Assembly: GCF_002934605.1 (NCBI RefSeq)
Contig: NZ_PTJC01000006.1
Span: 620,001 to 684,000 of the forward strand
Length of the DNA: 64,000 nucleotides
Origin: Neolewinella xylanilytica
GTDB taxonomy: Bacteria > Bacteroidota > Bacteroidia > Chitinophagales > Saprospiraceae
Direction of reading: 5' to 3'
The notes beneath the pieces are model-generated. The model did no database searches. It was not told where the DNA came from and saw only the letters and a program-made list of their open reading frames with translations. Below, in pieces: positions 1 to 7,660 of the stretch; within the stretch, counting starts at the first letter, position 1; each line of letters opens with the position of its first letter. The position numbers were made by a program, and so were the translations under genes.

Positions 1-2276
1 GCCCGGGGGCGTTCTCCGAGTTCCACCACCATGCGCCAGCTGGCCCCGAAGCCGTCGTCGACCACCCGCGGGGTCATGCGGGCTCCGCCGGTCGTGATCA
101 GTCCCGAACCCAGCCCGGGAATGCGACCGATGTGGTAGATTCGGGCGTCCCGCTCCTCGGCCCAGGTGAGCGGCAGCGCGCCGTCCAGCTCGTCGAGTAC
201 TTCCTCGAAGGACCGTTGCACCAGTATCGCGCCCGTTTCCCGGAAGGAAGGGGTGCTGTCGATGTCGAAAATGACGTTCCCCGGGTCATTCTCCAGCAGG
301 TCGGTCAGCTTCCACCACTCGGGCTGAAGAAAGCGCTCGGCCGCGGAGAATTCGTCGAAGGTGAGGCGGTAGAATTTCTTTCGCCAGGCGTCGAATAGCG
401 TTGGCCCCCTGCTGTCGCCCGTGTAGCGGTAGTCCCATTCCGATAGTACCCGTAGCAGCCGTCGACCGTCCTCGGTCAACGCCCGTCGGTTAATCCGCGC
501 CAGCAGGAAGGGCGATAGCTCCTCCGCAAGGAGCGAGTAATCGTCGAGCTGCAGTTCCTTCATCCGGCGTTGGTTCATGGTCGGCTGGCGATCGAGTACC
601 CGGTTGATGTACCGGCCCCGGTATTCGTCGAAACGGCCGAGGTAGTAGTAGGGGTATGCCGGACCCGTGGTGACTTGATTGGCCGAGCTCACGTAGCCAC
701 GCGCGGGATTGTACTGCACCGGCCGGTCCGCGAAGGGGATCCAGCCCCGCCAGGCGTTTTTCAGGCTGTCGCCTTCCCGGATGAACCGGCCTTCCCCCTC
801 CGCGCGCAGCGGAAAAAAGCCGTTCGGGCGGATGGCAATATCGCCGTCACCCGCCGCGAAGATGAAGTTCTGCGCCGGATCGACGTAGCCCTCCAATGCC
901 GCTACGTAGTCGGGGTAGTTGCGGCTTTCCATCAAGCGCAGGAAGGTGCCGATGATGGTGTGGGGCCGGACTGCACTGCCGGGAGTATCCTGCGCCCGCC
1001 ACCGCATGGCCATGTCCGCATAGGGCCCTTCGGTAAACGGCACCGGTCCGAATACGGTCCAGGGCGTCCGGACGATCGTGGCTTCCTCCCCCTTCACGCT
1101 CAGGGTGTCGACGTGGTAGACCGCCGGTGTCGGCTTTCCGTCGAGGAGGTAGGTGGTGCGGGCGCTGTCCGTCCAGCTGATGCGGTACCAATCGGTCACG
1201 TCGTGGCCCACGTTGGTTTCTCCCCAGGCCACGTTTTCGTTGAAACCGATCATGATGCCGGGCGCGCCGGCCAGGCCTACGCCGCGGGCGTTACATCCGG
1301 GGTAGGTCATCTGGAGCTCGTACCACACGCTTGGGTACGTCAGCGCGAGGTGAGGGTCGTTGGCCAGCAGCGGCAGCCGGGTATTGGAGTGCGTCGGTCC
1401 CACGGCCCAGTTGTTGCTGCCGTTGTCGGGGTCGGGGGGGAAATAGGAGTAGGCGCTGCTGTCGATCAGGTGAAAATTCGGGCGCCGGAGCGCGGGAGCC
1501 AGCGTTTCCCACGGAAACAGGGAAAGCTGGCTGGTGGGCACGTCGGGGTCCGGCACTACCGGACTGTCCTCCGGAAACCGTTCCGGAAAAAGGAAGTCGA
1601 ATTGCTCCCGCCCCAGCCGATCGAGGGTGGCGGTCGCCTCGGCGTCGTTGTAGGCTCCGCTGAGGCCCGTGGACATCCCCTTTACCAACAGGGCGATACG
1701 GTAGGGCGACCAGCGGATCGGTTCGTGGCCGAGCAGTTTGTATTCCAGGGGGTATGCCTCCGGTTCGAGCTGATCCAGATACGCGTTGACCCCGGCGGCG
1801 TAGGCCTCCAGGATCCGGTACTCCTCGGGAAAGTCGGTCCGTAGGGTATCGACCATCCGCTCGGCGATTTCCCGGTACCCACTTCGGATCTTTACCAGAT
1901 CGCGTTCCTTCAACGACGGCCCCAGCACCTGCGCCAAGGCGCCCTCCGTCGCCCGCGTACTGATGTCCATCTGCCAGAGCCGGTCGTAGGCGTTCACGTA
2001 GCCCTGCAGGAAGATGGCGCTCTCGCGGCTGCCGGCGATGATGTGGGGTACGCCGCGATCGTCAAAGTGGATTTCTCCCCGGGCGATCGCATCGTCGAGG
2101 TGGAGGCTTAACTCCTCGGTCCGCGCGCCCTCCCCGGTATTTTGCCAGAATCCCCGGGCCGGATTAAAGAAGGGACCCAACTCCGGCAGGGGCAGACCGA
2201 AAACCCCGGGAATGCTTCCAAGCAGCAGCCAGCCGAGCAACAGCACGGCGGAAATAAGCGGAACGGTCCAGCGCAT
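1..2276 (-). CDS. Penicillin acylase family N-terminal-nucleophile hydrolase (3' end cut by window)
   Basis: The frame stays open from the ATG at 2276 to the window edge, giving 758 residues; the family usually has about 780-810, so only a short C-terminus is missing. The N-terminus is a hydrophobic export or anchor segment (MRWTVPLISAVLLLGWLLLG), followed by GLPLPELGPFFNPARGFWQN, typical of Bacteroidota members. The key motif GSNNWAVGP places the catalytic nucleophile at Ser287, right after Gly286, where the precursor autocleaves into alpha and beta chains. The stretch LPLLANDPHL and the later FNENVAWGETN also fit. Family members hydrolyse amide bonds of beta-lactams, acyl-homoserine lactones or other N-acyl compounds in the periplasm; the substrate here cannot be read from sequence. 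It is divergent from the lipoprotein gene at 2351. A TACCTTCG element at 2296-2303 (minus strand) may be its -7 box. Confidence 0.93.
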   Translation of the reverse strand, partial: MRWTVPLISAVLLLGWLLLGSIPGVFGLPLPELGPFFNPARGFWQNTGEGARTEELSLHLDDAIARGEIHFDDRGVPHIIAGSRESAIFLQGYVNAYDRLWQMDISTRATEGALAQVLGPSLKERDLVKIRSGYREIAERMVDTLRTDFPEEYRILEAYAAGVNAYLDQLEPEAYPLEYKLLGHEPIRWSPYRIALLVKGMSTGLSGAYNDAEATATLDRLGREQFDFLFPERFPEDSPVVPDPDVPTSQLSLFPWETLAPALRRPNFHLIDSSAYSYFPPDPDNGSNNWAVGPTHSNTRLPLLANDPHLALTYPSVWYELQMTYPGCNARGVGLAGAPGIMIGFNENVAWGETNVGHDVTDWYRISWTDSARTTYLLDGKPTPAVYHVDTLSVKGEEATIVRTPWTVFGPVPFTEGPYADMAMRWRAQDTPGSAVRPHTIIGTFLRLMESRNYPDYVAALEGYVDPAQNFIFAAGDGDIAIRPNGFFPLRAEGEGRFIREGDSLKNAWRGWIPFADRPVQYNPARGYVSSANQVTTGPAYPYYYLGRFDEYRGRYINRVLDRQPTMNQRRMKELQLDDYSLLAEELSPFLLARINRRALTEDGRRLLRVLSEWDYRYTGDSRGPTLFDAWRKKFYRLTFDEFSAAERFLQPEWWKLTDLLENDPGNVIFDIDSTPSFRETGAILVQRSFEEVLDELDGALPLTWAEERDARIYHIGRIPGLGSGLITTGGARMTPRVVDDGFGASWRMVVELGERPR

Positions 2277-2350
2277 AGGTCAGAGTAGGGGATTGCGAAG
2301 GTAATGGGTGGGGAACGAACTAAAATCCGTCCGCCTTATTATAATTCCCC

Positions 2351-2773
2351 ATGCGTACCCTGTTATACCCACTATTGTCTGGCATCAGTCTATCGCTGTT
2401 GCTGCTGGCTAGCTGCGATGGCCGGACGCAAGATCGCCGCGCCGAGCGGGGAGCTACCTACGTCAGCGATCCCGATCATCTTTTCTTTATGAATACCCGC
2501 AGCCGGGACTACCGATCCGTCACCCCCGAGGAAGGCACCGATGTATTCTACCACGACGACCTGGATGGCAGCCCTAGTCTGCTCATTCGCAACAACTGGC
2601 TGCAAGACCGGGCGGAGCTCGTCCTGGACGGTCGCGTCGTCACCACCGAGGAAGCCCGCCGGCTGCGGAATGCCGTGGGTAGCCAGCGTGATTCGCTGGA
2701 TTTATCGACCGACACCGAACGGGAGGCGGTGGCCGAAGTAATTGCCGACTATCTCCGCTTGGTCGGCGGCTAG
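2351..2773 (+). CDS. Small predicted lipoprotein of unknown function
   Basis: The 140-residue product begins with a lipoprotein signal peptide: basic MR, a hydrophobic run, and the lipobox LLAS-C with the acylated Cys near residue 22. The mature part is hydrophilic and acidic, with no membrane segment or enzyme motif I recognise; it ends in a predicted helix (EREAVAEVIADYLRLV). It should sit in the outer or inner membrane facing the periplasm. The gene is divergent from the penicillin acylase (74 bp between start codons), and a TIGR02757 gene follows about 40 bp downstream, so the two may be co-transcribed. It is real rather than a shadow because the signal peptide is coherent and no better frame competes. 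Confidence 0.7.
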   Translation: MRTLLYPLLSGISLSLLLLASCDGRTQDRRAERGATYVSDPDHLFFMNTRSRDYRSVTPEEGTDVFYHDDLDGSPSLLIRNNWLQDRAELVLDGRVVTTEEARRLRNAVGSQRDSLDLSTDTEREAVAEVIADYLRLVGG

Positions 2774-2810
2774 CCCAACCATTGTCGCCCTCGCGGGTAG
2801 TTTAGCCGTG

Positions 2811-3602
2811 GTGAATCGTAAGAAAAAAGGATGGCAACGGGAGGTATTGGAGCACTACCACGATCGGTACAATCGGCCGGAATTCATTCCCGACGATCCC
2901 ATCGGCCTGGTGCATGCCTTTACCGATCCGCGCGACCGGGAGATCGTCGGCTTCTGGATCGCCATGCTGGCCTGGGGGCGACGCGCCACCATCATCGATA
3001 AGGGACAACAACTGATCGAAGCCATGGGCGGGGAGCCGTATCGCTTCGTCATGGAGTACGGCAGCTGCGAGGATACCATCCAGCGGGAGCTTGGCACCTG
3101 GAAGCACCGCACCTTTACCCTCACCGATACCAGCTATTTCCTGCAGTGGTTGCAGTGGTATTACCGGCGCCACGACAGCCTGGAGGACGCCTTCGCCCGT
3201 CACCTGACCGCCGACAGCACCACCATCGAACCGGCCCTGCGTGGCTTTCACGACGATTTCTTCCGGCTGCCCGATGCGCCCCGCCGCACCCGAAAGCACG
3301 TGGCCACGCCGGCGCGGAAGTCGCGCTGCAAACGGTTGTGTATGTTCCTTCGCTGGATGGTCCGACAGGACGATCGCGGCGTGGACTTCGGGCAGTGGCG
3401 GCGCATTCGTCCGGATCAACTGTGCATGCCGCTGGACGTACACGTGGAGCGGGTGGGGCGGTCGCTGGGGCTACTCCAACGCAAACAGGGTGACTGGATG
3501 GCCGTGACCGAGCTGACGGCTAACCTGCGGGAATTCGATTCCGAAGATCCTACGCGGTTCGATTTCGCCCTGTTTGGGATGGGGGTAGAGGGGGTTGGTT
3601 AG
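2811..3602 (+). CDS. TIGR02757 family protein (DUF2400)
   Basis: The 263-residue protein matches the TIGR02757/DUF2400 family, which is common in Bacteroidota and has no settled function. Characteristic stretches are YNRPEFIPDDPIGLVHAF, the Trp-containing FWIAMLAWGRRATIIDKGQ, GFHDDFFRLP and MPLDVHVERVGRSLGLL. The last of these resembles the base-excision glycosylase fold (helix-hairpin-helix region), so a nucleic-acid role has been suggested for relatives; that is inference. I chose GTG 2811 (2808 is an equal alternative) because the similarity begins at once and the longer frame from TTG 2742 would overlap the upstream lipoprotein gene. Length is normal for the family. Confidence 0.85.
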   Translation: MNRKKKGWQREVLEHYHDRYNRPEFIPDDPIGLVHAFTDPRDREIVGFWIAMLAWGRRATIIDKGQQLIEAMGGEPYRFVMEYGSCEDTIQRELGTWKHRTFTLTDTSYFLQWLQWYYRRHDSLEDAFARHLTADSTTIEPALRGFHDDFFRLPDAPRRTRKHVATPARKSRCKRLCMFLRWMVRQDDRGVDFGQWRRIRPDQLCMPLDVHVERVGRSLGLLQRKQGDWMAVTELTANLREFDSEDPTRFDFALFGMGVEGVG

Positions 3603-3711
3603 TTGCGCTTCGCGCGGTTAGGGTTTGTGCAGTTAGTTGGTTTCGCCGGGTCGGTATTTAATACTTTCTCCCGCTTGCGCTGTTTGCAAACCGAATCTAG
3701 TGCCCCGTTTT

Positions 3712-4557
3712 ATGAATACGCATTTCTGGCTGACGGCAACGAAGCCGAAAAAAAATCCCGACCAACCCGATGATCGGCTTTACGTGAGAAAGTACGGTAC
3801 GGGGCACGCGGTCTTGCTGGCCCTGCACGGGTTCGGACGAAACGGGGCGCGGATGGAGCGACTGGGAATGAATCTCGGGAAGCATTTTACGACCCTCGCT
3901 CCCGATTTGCCGTACCACGGAAATTCGGAATGGTACGGCGACCGGTACGATATCGCGGAAATGACCGAACTGCTGCAGCAGCTGCTGGACCGCTTTGCCG
4001 ACCGCCCCGTATTCCTCCTCGGCCACAGTCTGGGAGGTCGTTACCTGAGCGCTTGCCTGGCCGGATTGCATCATCCGCAACTCCGGGATCTGGCGCTGGT
4101 CGCACCCGACGGGGCCGGGGGGCGCTATACCAACTGGATCGATACCCTGCCGGCCAAACTCATACGTCCGCTCGCCCGGCTCACCGAACGGCCGCGCGCG
4201 ATACTGCGGATGTCGGACTGGTTAAAGAAGCGGGGCATCATCAATGGCTACTCGGCCGAATACCTGAAGTACAACCTGAACGACCGGCCCTTTCGCCGCC
4301 GGCTGGCCGGTACCCTGCGCAGCGTCCTGAAATTTCCGCCCTCACCGGAAGCCTTCGAGCGGGCGTTACGGGAACGAAATATCCGTTGCACGGTATTCGT
4401 GGGGGATAAGGATCCGCTGCTGCACCACGACCGGCTGACCCGCATGTACGAGCCCTTGCCCTCGGTGGAATTGCACCATTATCCCGGTAGTCACTGGCTG
4501 CCGGAACGATTATTGGCGGAATACTACCAGAATAGTTTAGTGACTGTGTTACCTTAG
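3712..4557 (+). CDS. Alpha/beta-fold hydrolase
   Basis: The 281-residue protein has the usual order for this fold: an oxyanion-hole strand LLALHGFGRNG near residues 36-45, the nucleophile elbow GHSLGG with Ser106, an acidic residue in VGDKDP (about Asp234), and the catalytic His in GSHW (about His261). A helical cap of about 100 residues lies between the elbow and the acid. There is no signal peptide, so it is cytosolic. The substrate is unknown; possibilities are esters, lactones or thioesters. ATG 3712 is preferred over an upstream in-frame TTG because the fold starts soon after it. The MarR gene starts 5 bp downstream, suggesting a hydrolase-regulator operon. Confidence 0.9.
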   Translation: MNTHFWLTATKPKKNPDQPDDRLYVRKYGTGHAVLLALHGFGRNGARMERLGMNLGKHFTTLAPDLPYHGNSEWYGDRYDIAEMTELLQQLLDRFADRPVFLLGHSLGGRYLSACLAGLHHPQLRDLALVAPDGAGGRYTNWIDTLPAKLIRPLARLTERPRAILRMSDWLKKRGIINGYSAEYLKYNLNDRPFRRRLAGTLRSVLKFPPSPEAFERALRERNIRCTVFVGDKDPLLHHDRLTRMYEPLPSVELHHYPGSHWLPERLLAEYYQNSLVTVLP

Positions 4558-4562
4558 CCACC

Positions 4563-5000
4563 GTGAAACCTTTGGCTTACCCCAATGTCGGTACCATTCT
4601 GGACCGCACCACTCGCCTTCTGAAACAGCATTATCTCCGCGCCTTTCGCGAGGAGGGTATCGATATCAGTACGGAGCAATGGGTGCTGCTCGACCGACTG
4701 TATTCCTCCGGCGATGCCAGCCAGACGGAGCTCGCCAACGGAACGTACAAGGACGCTCCGACCGTAAGCCGCATCATCGATAAACTCGCCAAGAAGAAGC
4801 TCGTCGAACGCCGCCGTTTCCCCAATGACCGACGCCGCTACCTCGTTTGTATTACCAAAACCGGAAAGGACGTCCACGACCGGATCACGCCCTACGTAAA
4901 AGACTTGCGGCTACGTACCTGGAACGGTCTTTCCGAAGATGATTTCAATCGCTTGCAAAATATTCTGCAACACATCCGGGATAATTTCGAGGAAGAGTAA
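4563..5000 (+). CDS. MarR family transcriptional regulator
   Basis: The 145-residue protein has the MarR winged-helix layout: N-terminal dimerisation helix (TILDRTTRLLKQHYLRAFRE), the HTH segment around residues 50-75 (SQTELANGTYKDAPTVSRII), and the wing with the conserved ERRRFPNDRRRYLVCIT. MarR proteins are dimers that usually repress nearby genes until a small phenolic or lipophilic ligand, or an oxidant, releases them. It begins with GTG five bases after the hydrolase stop, so the hydrolase is the best candidate target. I see no clear palindromic operator in the short gap upstream of the hydrolase. Confidence 0.92.
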   Translation: MKPLAYPNVGTILDRTTRLLKQHYLRAFREEGIDISTEQWVLLDRLYSSGDASQTELANGTYKDAPTVSRIIDKLAKKKLVERRRFPNDRRRYLVCITKTGKDVHDRITPYVKDLRLRTWNGLSEDDFNRLQNILQHIRDNFEEE

Positions 5001-5187
5001 TTAGGCGGTCGCTTCGCTCCCTTGGTAGTCTTTTAGTACGTTCTTCGGGGTAATTTTTAGCAATCTGAACTTACGGGATAGCTGGAATTCCGGCTCTCTT
5101 TGATTCCATTGCGATGCGATCATCTCCGGAAAAGACTGGCCAATTTGATCCGCTGTTAGTGAACAAGAAGAGCCGGGCGATCTTGCC
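5001..5187 (+). other. Intergenic segment before the scpB repeat array
   Basis: No gene is visible between the MarR stop and the tandem array. Positions 5026-5037 read TAGTCTTTTAGT, the exact reverse complement of one and a half units of the downstream 8-bp repeat, so a transcript crossing the region could pair this segment with the array. Confidence 0.5.
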
Positions 5188-5315
5188 GACTAAAAGACTA
5201 AAAGACTAAAAGACTAAAAGACTAAAAGACTAAAAGACTAAAAGACTAAAAGACTAAAAGACTAAAAGACTAAAAGACTAAAAGACTAAAAGACTAAAAG
5301 ACTAAAAGACTAAAA
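5188..5315 (+). repeat. Sixteen perfect copies of the 8-bp unit GACTAAAA
   Basis: Exactly 128 bp consist of 16 uninterrupted, identical copies of GACTAAAA; the next bases are G and then the scpB ATG at 5317. Because 8 is not a multiple of 3 and every unit contains TAA, all three forward frames are closed, so the array is not coding. It must form most or all of the scpB 5' leader. Perfect short-unit arrays change copy number by slipped-strand mispairing, so the leader length is probably variable between cells or strains. Confidence 0.98.
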
Positions 5316-5316
5316 G

Positions 5317-5898
5317 ATGCAATCCCTACCCCAACACATAGAGGCCCTCATCTTCGCCGCTCCCCAGTCCGTTTCCCTCGAGGATATTCGTGCCGTCCTG
5401 CGGGAAAGCGTCGGCGCTGAGTTCAACGACGAGGCGCTACTGGAGGCCATCGCTGCGTTGCGGCGGCGGTACGACCACGCGGAGCACAGCTTCGAGGTAG
5501 TGGAGATCGCCGGGGGGTATCGGTTCATGACCAAGGGCGCCTACCACCAGACGATCGGCACGCACCTGCGGCAGCAAAGCACCAAAAAGCTGAGCCGCTC
5601 CGCCCTGGAGACGCTTAGCATCATTGCGTACAAACAGCCGGTCACCCGGTCGGACCTGGAGAAGATCCGGGGGGTAAGCTGCGACTATGCCATTCAGAAA
5701 CTATTGGAAAAGGAGCTTGTTACCATTACCGGCCGGGCCGATACCGTGGGCAAACCGCTACTCTACGGCGTGACGGAAAAGTTCATGGATTATTTCGGTA
5801 TCCGGTCGATGAACGATCTGCCCCAACCCAAAGAGTTCCAACTGCCCGAAAATACGATCGGGGAACCGGAGGAGCTGATGGTAGAATCCGAAAACTAA
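5317..5898 (+). CDS. scpB: SMC-Scp complex subunit ScpB
   Basis: The 193-residue protein is a standard ScpB: two winged-helix domains, with the family signature LSIIAYKQPVTRSDLEKIRGV around residues 105-125 and the following SCDYAIQKLLEKELVTITGR. ScpB binds as a dimer to the kleisin ScpA, and together they bridge the heads of the SMC dimer for chromosome organisation and segregation. It acts in the cytoplasm on the nucleoid. The start is the first ATG after the octanucleotide array; nothing before it can code. scpA is not in this window. DUF2480 follows 11 bp downstream. Confidence 0.95.
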   Translation: MQSLPQHIEALIFAAPQSVSLEDIRAVLRESVGAEFNDEALLEAIAALRRRYDHAEHSFEVVEIAGGYRFMTKGAYHQTIGTHLRQQSTKKLSRSALETLSIIAYKQPVTRSDLEKIRGVSCDYAIQKLLEKELVTITGRADTVGKPLLYGVTEKFMDYFGIRSMNDLPQPKEFQLPENTIGEPEELMVESEN

Positions 5899-5909
5899 GC
5901 ACTGCCCCC

Positions 5910-6416
5910 ATGGTCAATAAAGTCGCCGCCTCCGGTCTCATCACGCTCAAACTAGAAGACTACTGGCCTGATGCCCCCCTAGTCGCTTTCGACCTGAAGG
6001 ATTATCTCTTCATGGAACTCATCCTTAAAGAGAAGGACTTCCGGGATGCCATCAAGGAGCACGACTTCGCGCAATACGAAGGGAAAACGCTACTGGTGTT
6101 TTGTTCCGCCGACGCGATCATTCCGGCCTGGGCCTATATGCTGGTAGCCGCTTCCGCCTCGCCCTACGCCGCCGATATCTACCAGGGCACCGAGGAGGAA
6201 TACCTGCGCGACCATTACCGTCGGGTCATCAAGCAATTCGACCCCGCCGATTACGCCGACCAGCGCATCGTGGTGAAGGGTTGTGGCGATCGCAACGTGC
6301 CGCCCGCCGCCTATTTGGAAGTTACCGCGCTCCTGCGCCCCGTCGCCAAATCCATTATGTTCGGCGAGCCCTGCAGCACCGTTCCGGTCTATAAGCAACC
6401 CTTCAAAAGGGAGTAA
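5910..6416 (+). CDS. DUF2480 family protein
   Basis: The 168-residue product matches DUF2480, a Bacteroidota-restricted family without known function. Recognisable stretches are ASGLITLKLEDYWP, FDLKDYLFMELILKEKDFR and the conserved centre CSADAIIPAWAYMLV, followed by KGCGDRNVPPAAYLEVTALL and a C-terminal MFGEPCSTVPVYK. Three Cys residues (in FCSADA, KGCGD and EPCST) could bind a metal, but that is inference. It has no signal peptide, so it should be cytosolic. It lies 11 bp after scpB and is probably co-transcribed. Confidence 0.88.
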   Translation: MVNKVAASGLITLKLEDYWPDAPLVAFDLKDYLFMELILKEKDFRDAIKEHDFAQYEGKTLLVFCSADAIIPAWAYMLVAASASPYAADIYQGTEEEYLRDHYRRVIKQFDPADYADQRIVVKGCGDRNVPPAAYLEVTALLRPVAKSIMFGEPCSTVPVYKQPFKRE

Positions 6417-6474
6417 AGCCGGCGTCCCGCGGATCCCGGACTAAATGCCGAACGGGCTGTACCCGGCTACACCT

Positions 6475-6482
6475 TATCTTGG
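6475..6482 (+). promoter_or_regulatory. Possible -7 element upstream of the PorP/SprF gene
   Basis: TATCTTGG differs at one position from the Bacteroidota -7 consensus TAnnTTTG and lies 16 bp before the ATG at 6499. No convincing TTTG is seen about 19 bp upstream, so this is a weak call. Confidence 0.35.
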
Positions 6483-6498
6483 GCCGTAAACATGGCCC

Positions 6499-7599
6499 AT
6501 GCGATCGAGTCCTTACCTGATTGTGCTGTTGTCCCTCTGTTTCTCGCTTACGGTCGGGGCACAGGACACGCATTTTACACTTCATGATTATAACCCGCTG
6601 TGGTTGAACCCGGCCCAGACCGGTGCCTTCAGCGGTACGGTACGGGTAGGCGGCATCTACCGCGGCCAGTGGTTTACCCTCAACGGAATGAGTACCCCGA
6701 GCGCGTACGTGGATGCACCCGTGATCCGGGGGTTGCGGGAGTTCGACTGGATCGGGGTCGGGGCAAACCTGATCAGCGACAAGGCCGGGGTAGGAGCCGA
6801 CATCGGACTGCAATCCACCTACTTCGGATTCTCGGCGGCCTATCACCTCGCGCTCGATAACCGCCGCCGCAACGTCTTTACGCTGGGTGCCCAGTACGGG
6901 AGCACCTCCTACGGGATCGACGTGGAATCCGGCGCGTTGCGGCAGCAACTGACGATCGACCCCAATCTAGGGGGTGGCGGACTAACCCAGGGCGAACTCA
7001 CGCCATCGGGCATGGATGAGATGATGGACGATATGAGTTACAGCAGCATCAACGCCGGGGTCATGCTGCGTTCCGTGCTGGACGCCGATAAGGGAAACGT
7101 ATTAGAGATCGGGGTCTCGATGTTTCATATTGGTGGGCCGGAAAAGGAAAGCCTGATCGCCGAGCCCACCGATTCGATGGGCCTCGACAGCACCACCCTC
7201 GGCGCCTTCGATCGGGAAGATCTGAACCGCCGGTCCACGCTCCGGGGAAACGCCCGGCTGGACCTGGAGCTAAACGAAGACTGGCGCTTCCAGCCGAGCA
7301 TTTACGCCCAGACTTCCGCTTCCGTCACTTCCGTGTCGGTACAGGCCTGGGGAAGCCGCAGACTCAAACCCGACGTGAACTTGCGGCTCGGTCTCGGGTA
7401 CCGTACGGGCGACGCGGCGCAGGTGCTGATCGGCCTGGACTACCAGCAATTACGGGCCGCACTCAGCTACGACCTGACCGTCAGCAGTGCCCGCAACGTC
7501 GACAACTACCAGGGGGCTTTCGAACTGGCCGCCCAGTACATCATCAATATTTATAAGAAACCGACTGTCGTGCCCACGATGCTGTGCCCTAAAATTTAG
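6499..7599 (+). CDS. PorP/SprF family type IX secretion system membrane protein
   Basis: The 366-residue protein starts with a signal peptide (MRSSPYLIVLLSLCFSLTVGAQ) and continues with the hallmark of the family, HDYNPLWLNPAQTGAF, followed by GIYRGQWF. The rest alternates short amphipathic strands (for example FTLGAQYGSTSYGIDV), as expected for an outer-membrane beta barrel of about 14 strands. PorP/SprF proteins work with the T9SS and often anchor or help secrete type-B-sorted cargo encoded near them; two cargo proteins occur in this window, at 29.6 and 33.2 kb, though not adjacent. The next gene is the PorE-like protein 61 bp downstream, a common pairing. Confidence 0.92.
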   Translation: MRSSPYLIVLLSLCFSLTVGAQDTHFTLHDYNPLWLNPAQTGAFSGTVRVGGIYRGQWFTLNGMSTPSAYVDAPVIRGLREFDWIGVGANLISDKAGVGADIGLQSTYFGFSAAYHLALDNRRRNVFTLGAQYGSTSYGIDVESGALRQQLTIDPNLGGGGLTQGELTPSGMDEMMDDMSYSSINAGVMLRSVLDADKGNVLEIGVSMFHIGGPEKESLIAEPTDSMGLDSTTLGAFDREDLNRRSTLRGNARLDLELNEDWRFQPSIYAQTSASVTSVSVQAWGSRRLKPDVNLRLGLGYRTGDAAQVLIGLDYQQLRAALSYDLTVSSARNVDNYQGAFELAAQYIINIYKKPTVVPTMLCPKI

Positions 7600-7660
7600 T
7601 GCCCGCCCCGACTGTCCGGCCCCGCGCCGCGTTCTTTTGTTCATCTATTCCCGCGACTAC

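Noticed and set aside
570..1844. 424-codon open frame on the plus strand
   Set aside because: It is antisense to the penicillin acylase, whose catalytic motif and frame are certain; the plus-strand product is Arg/Gly/Val-rich with no family signal.
2742..2810. Longer TIGR02757 start at TTG 2742
   Set aside because: It would overlap the lipoprotein gene by 32 bp and adds a stretch without family similarity.
5188..5315. CRISPR array
   Set aside because: The units are adjacent with no spacers, and no cas genes are near.
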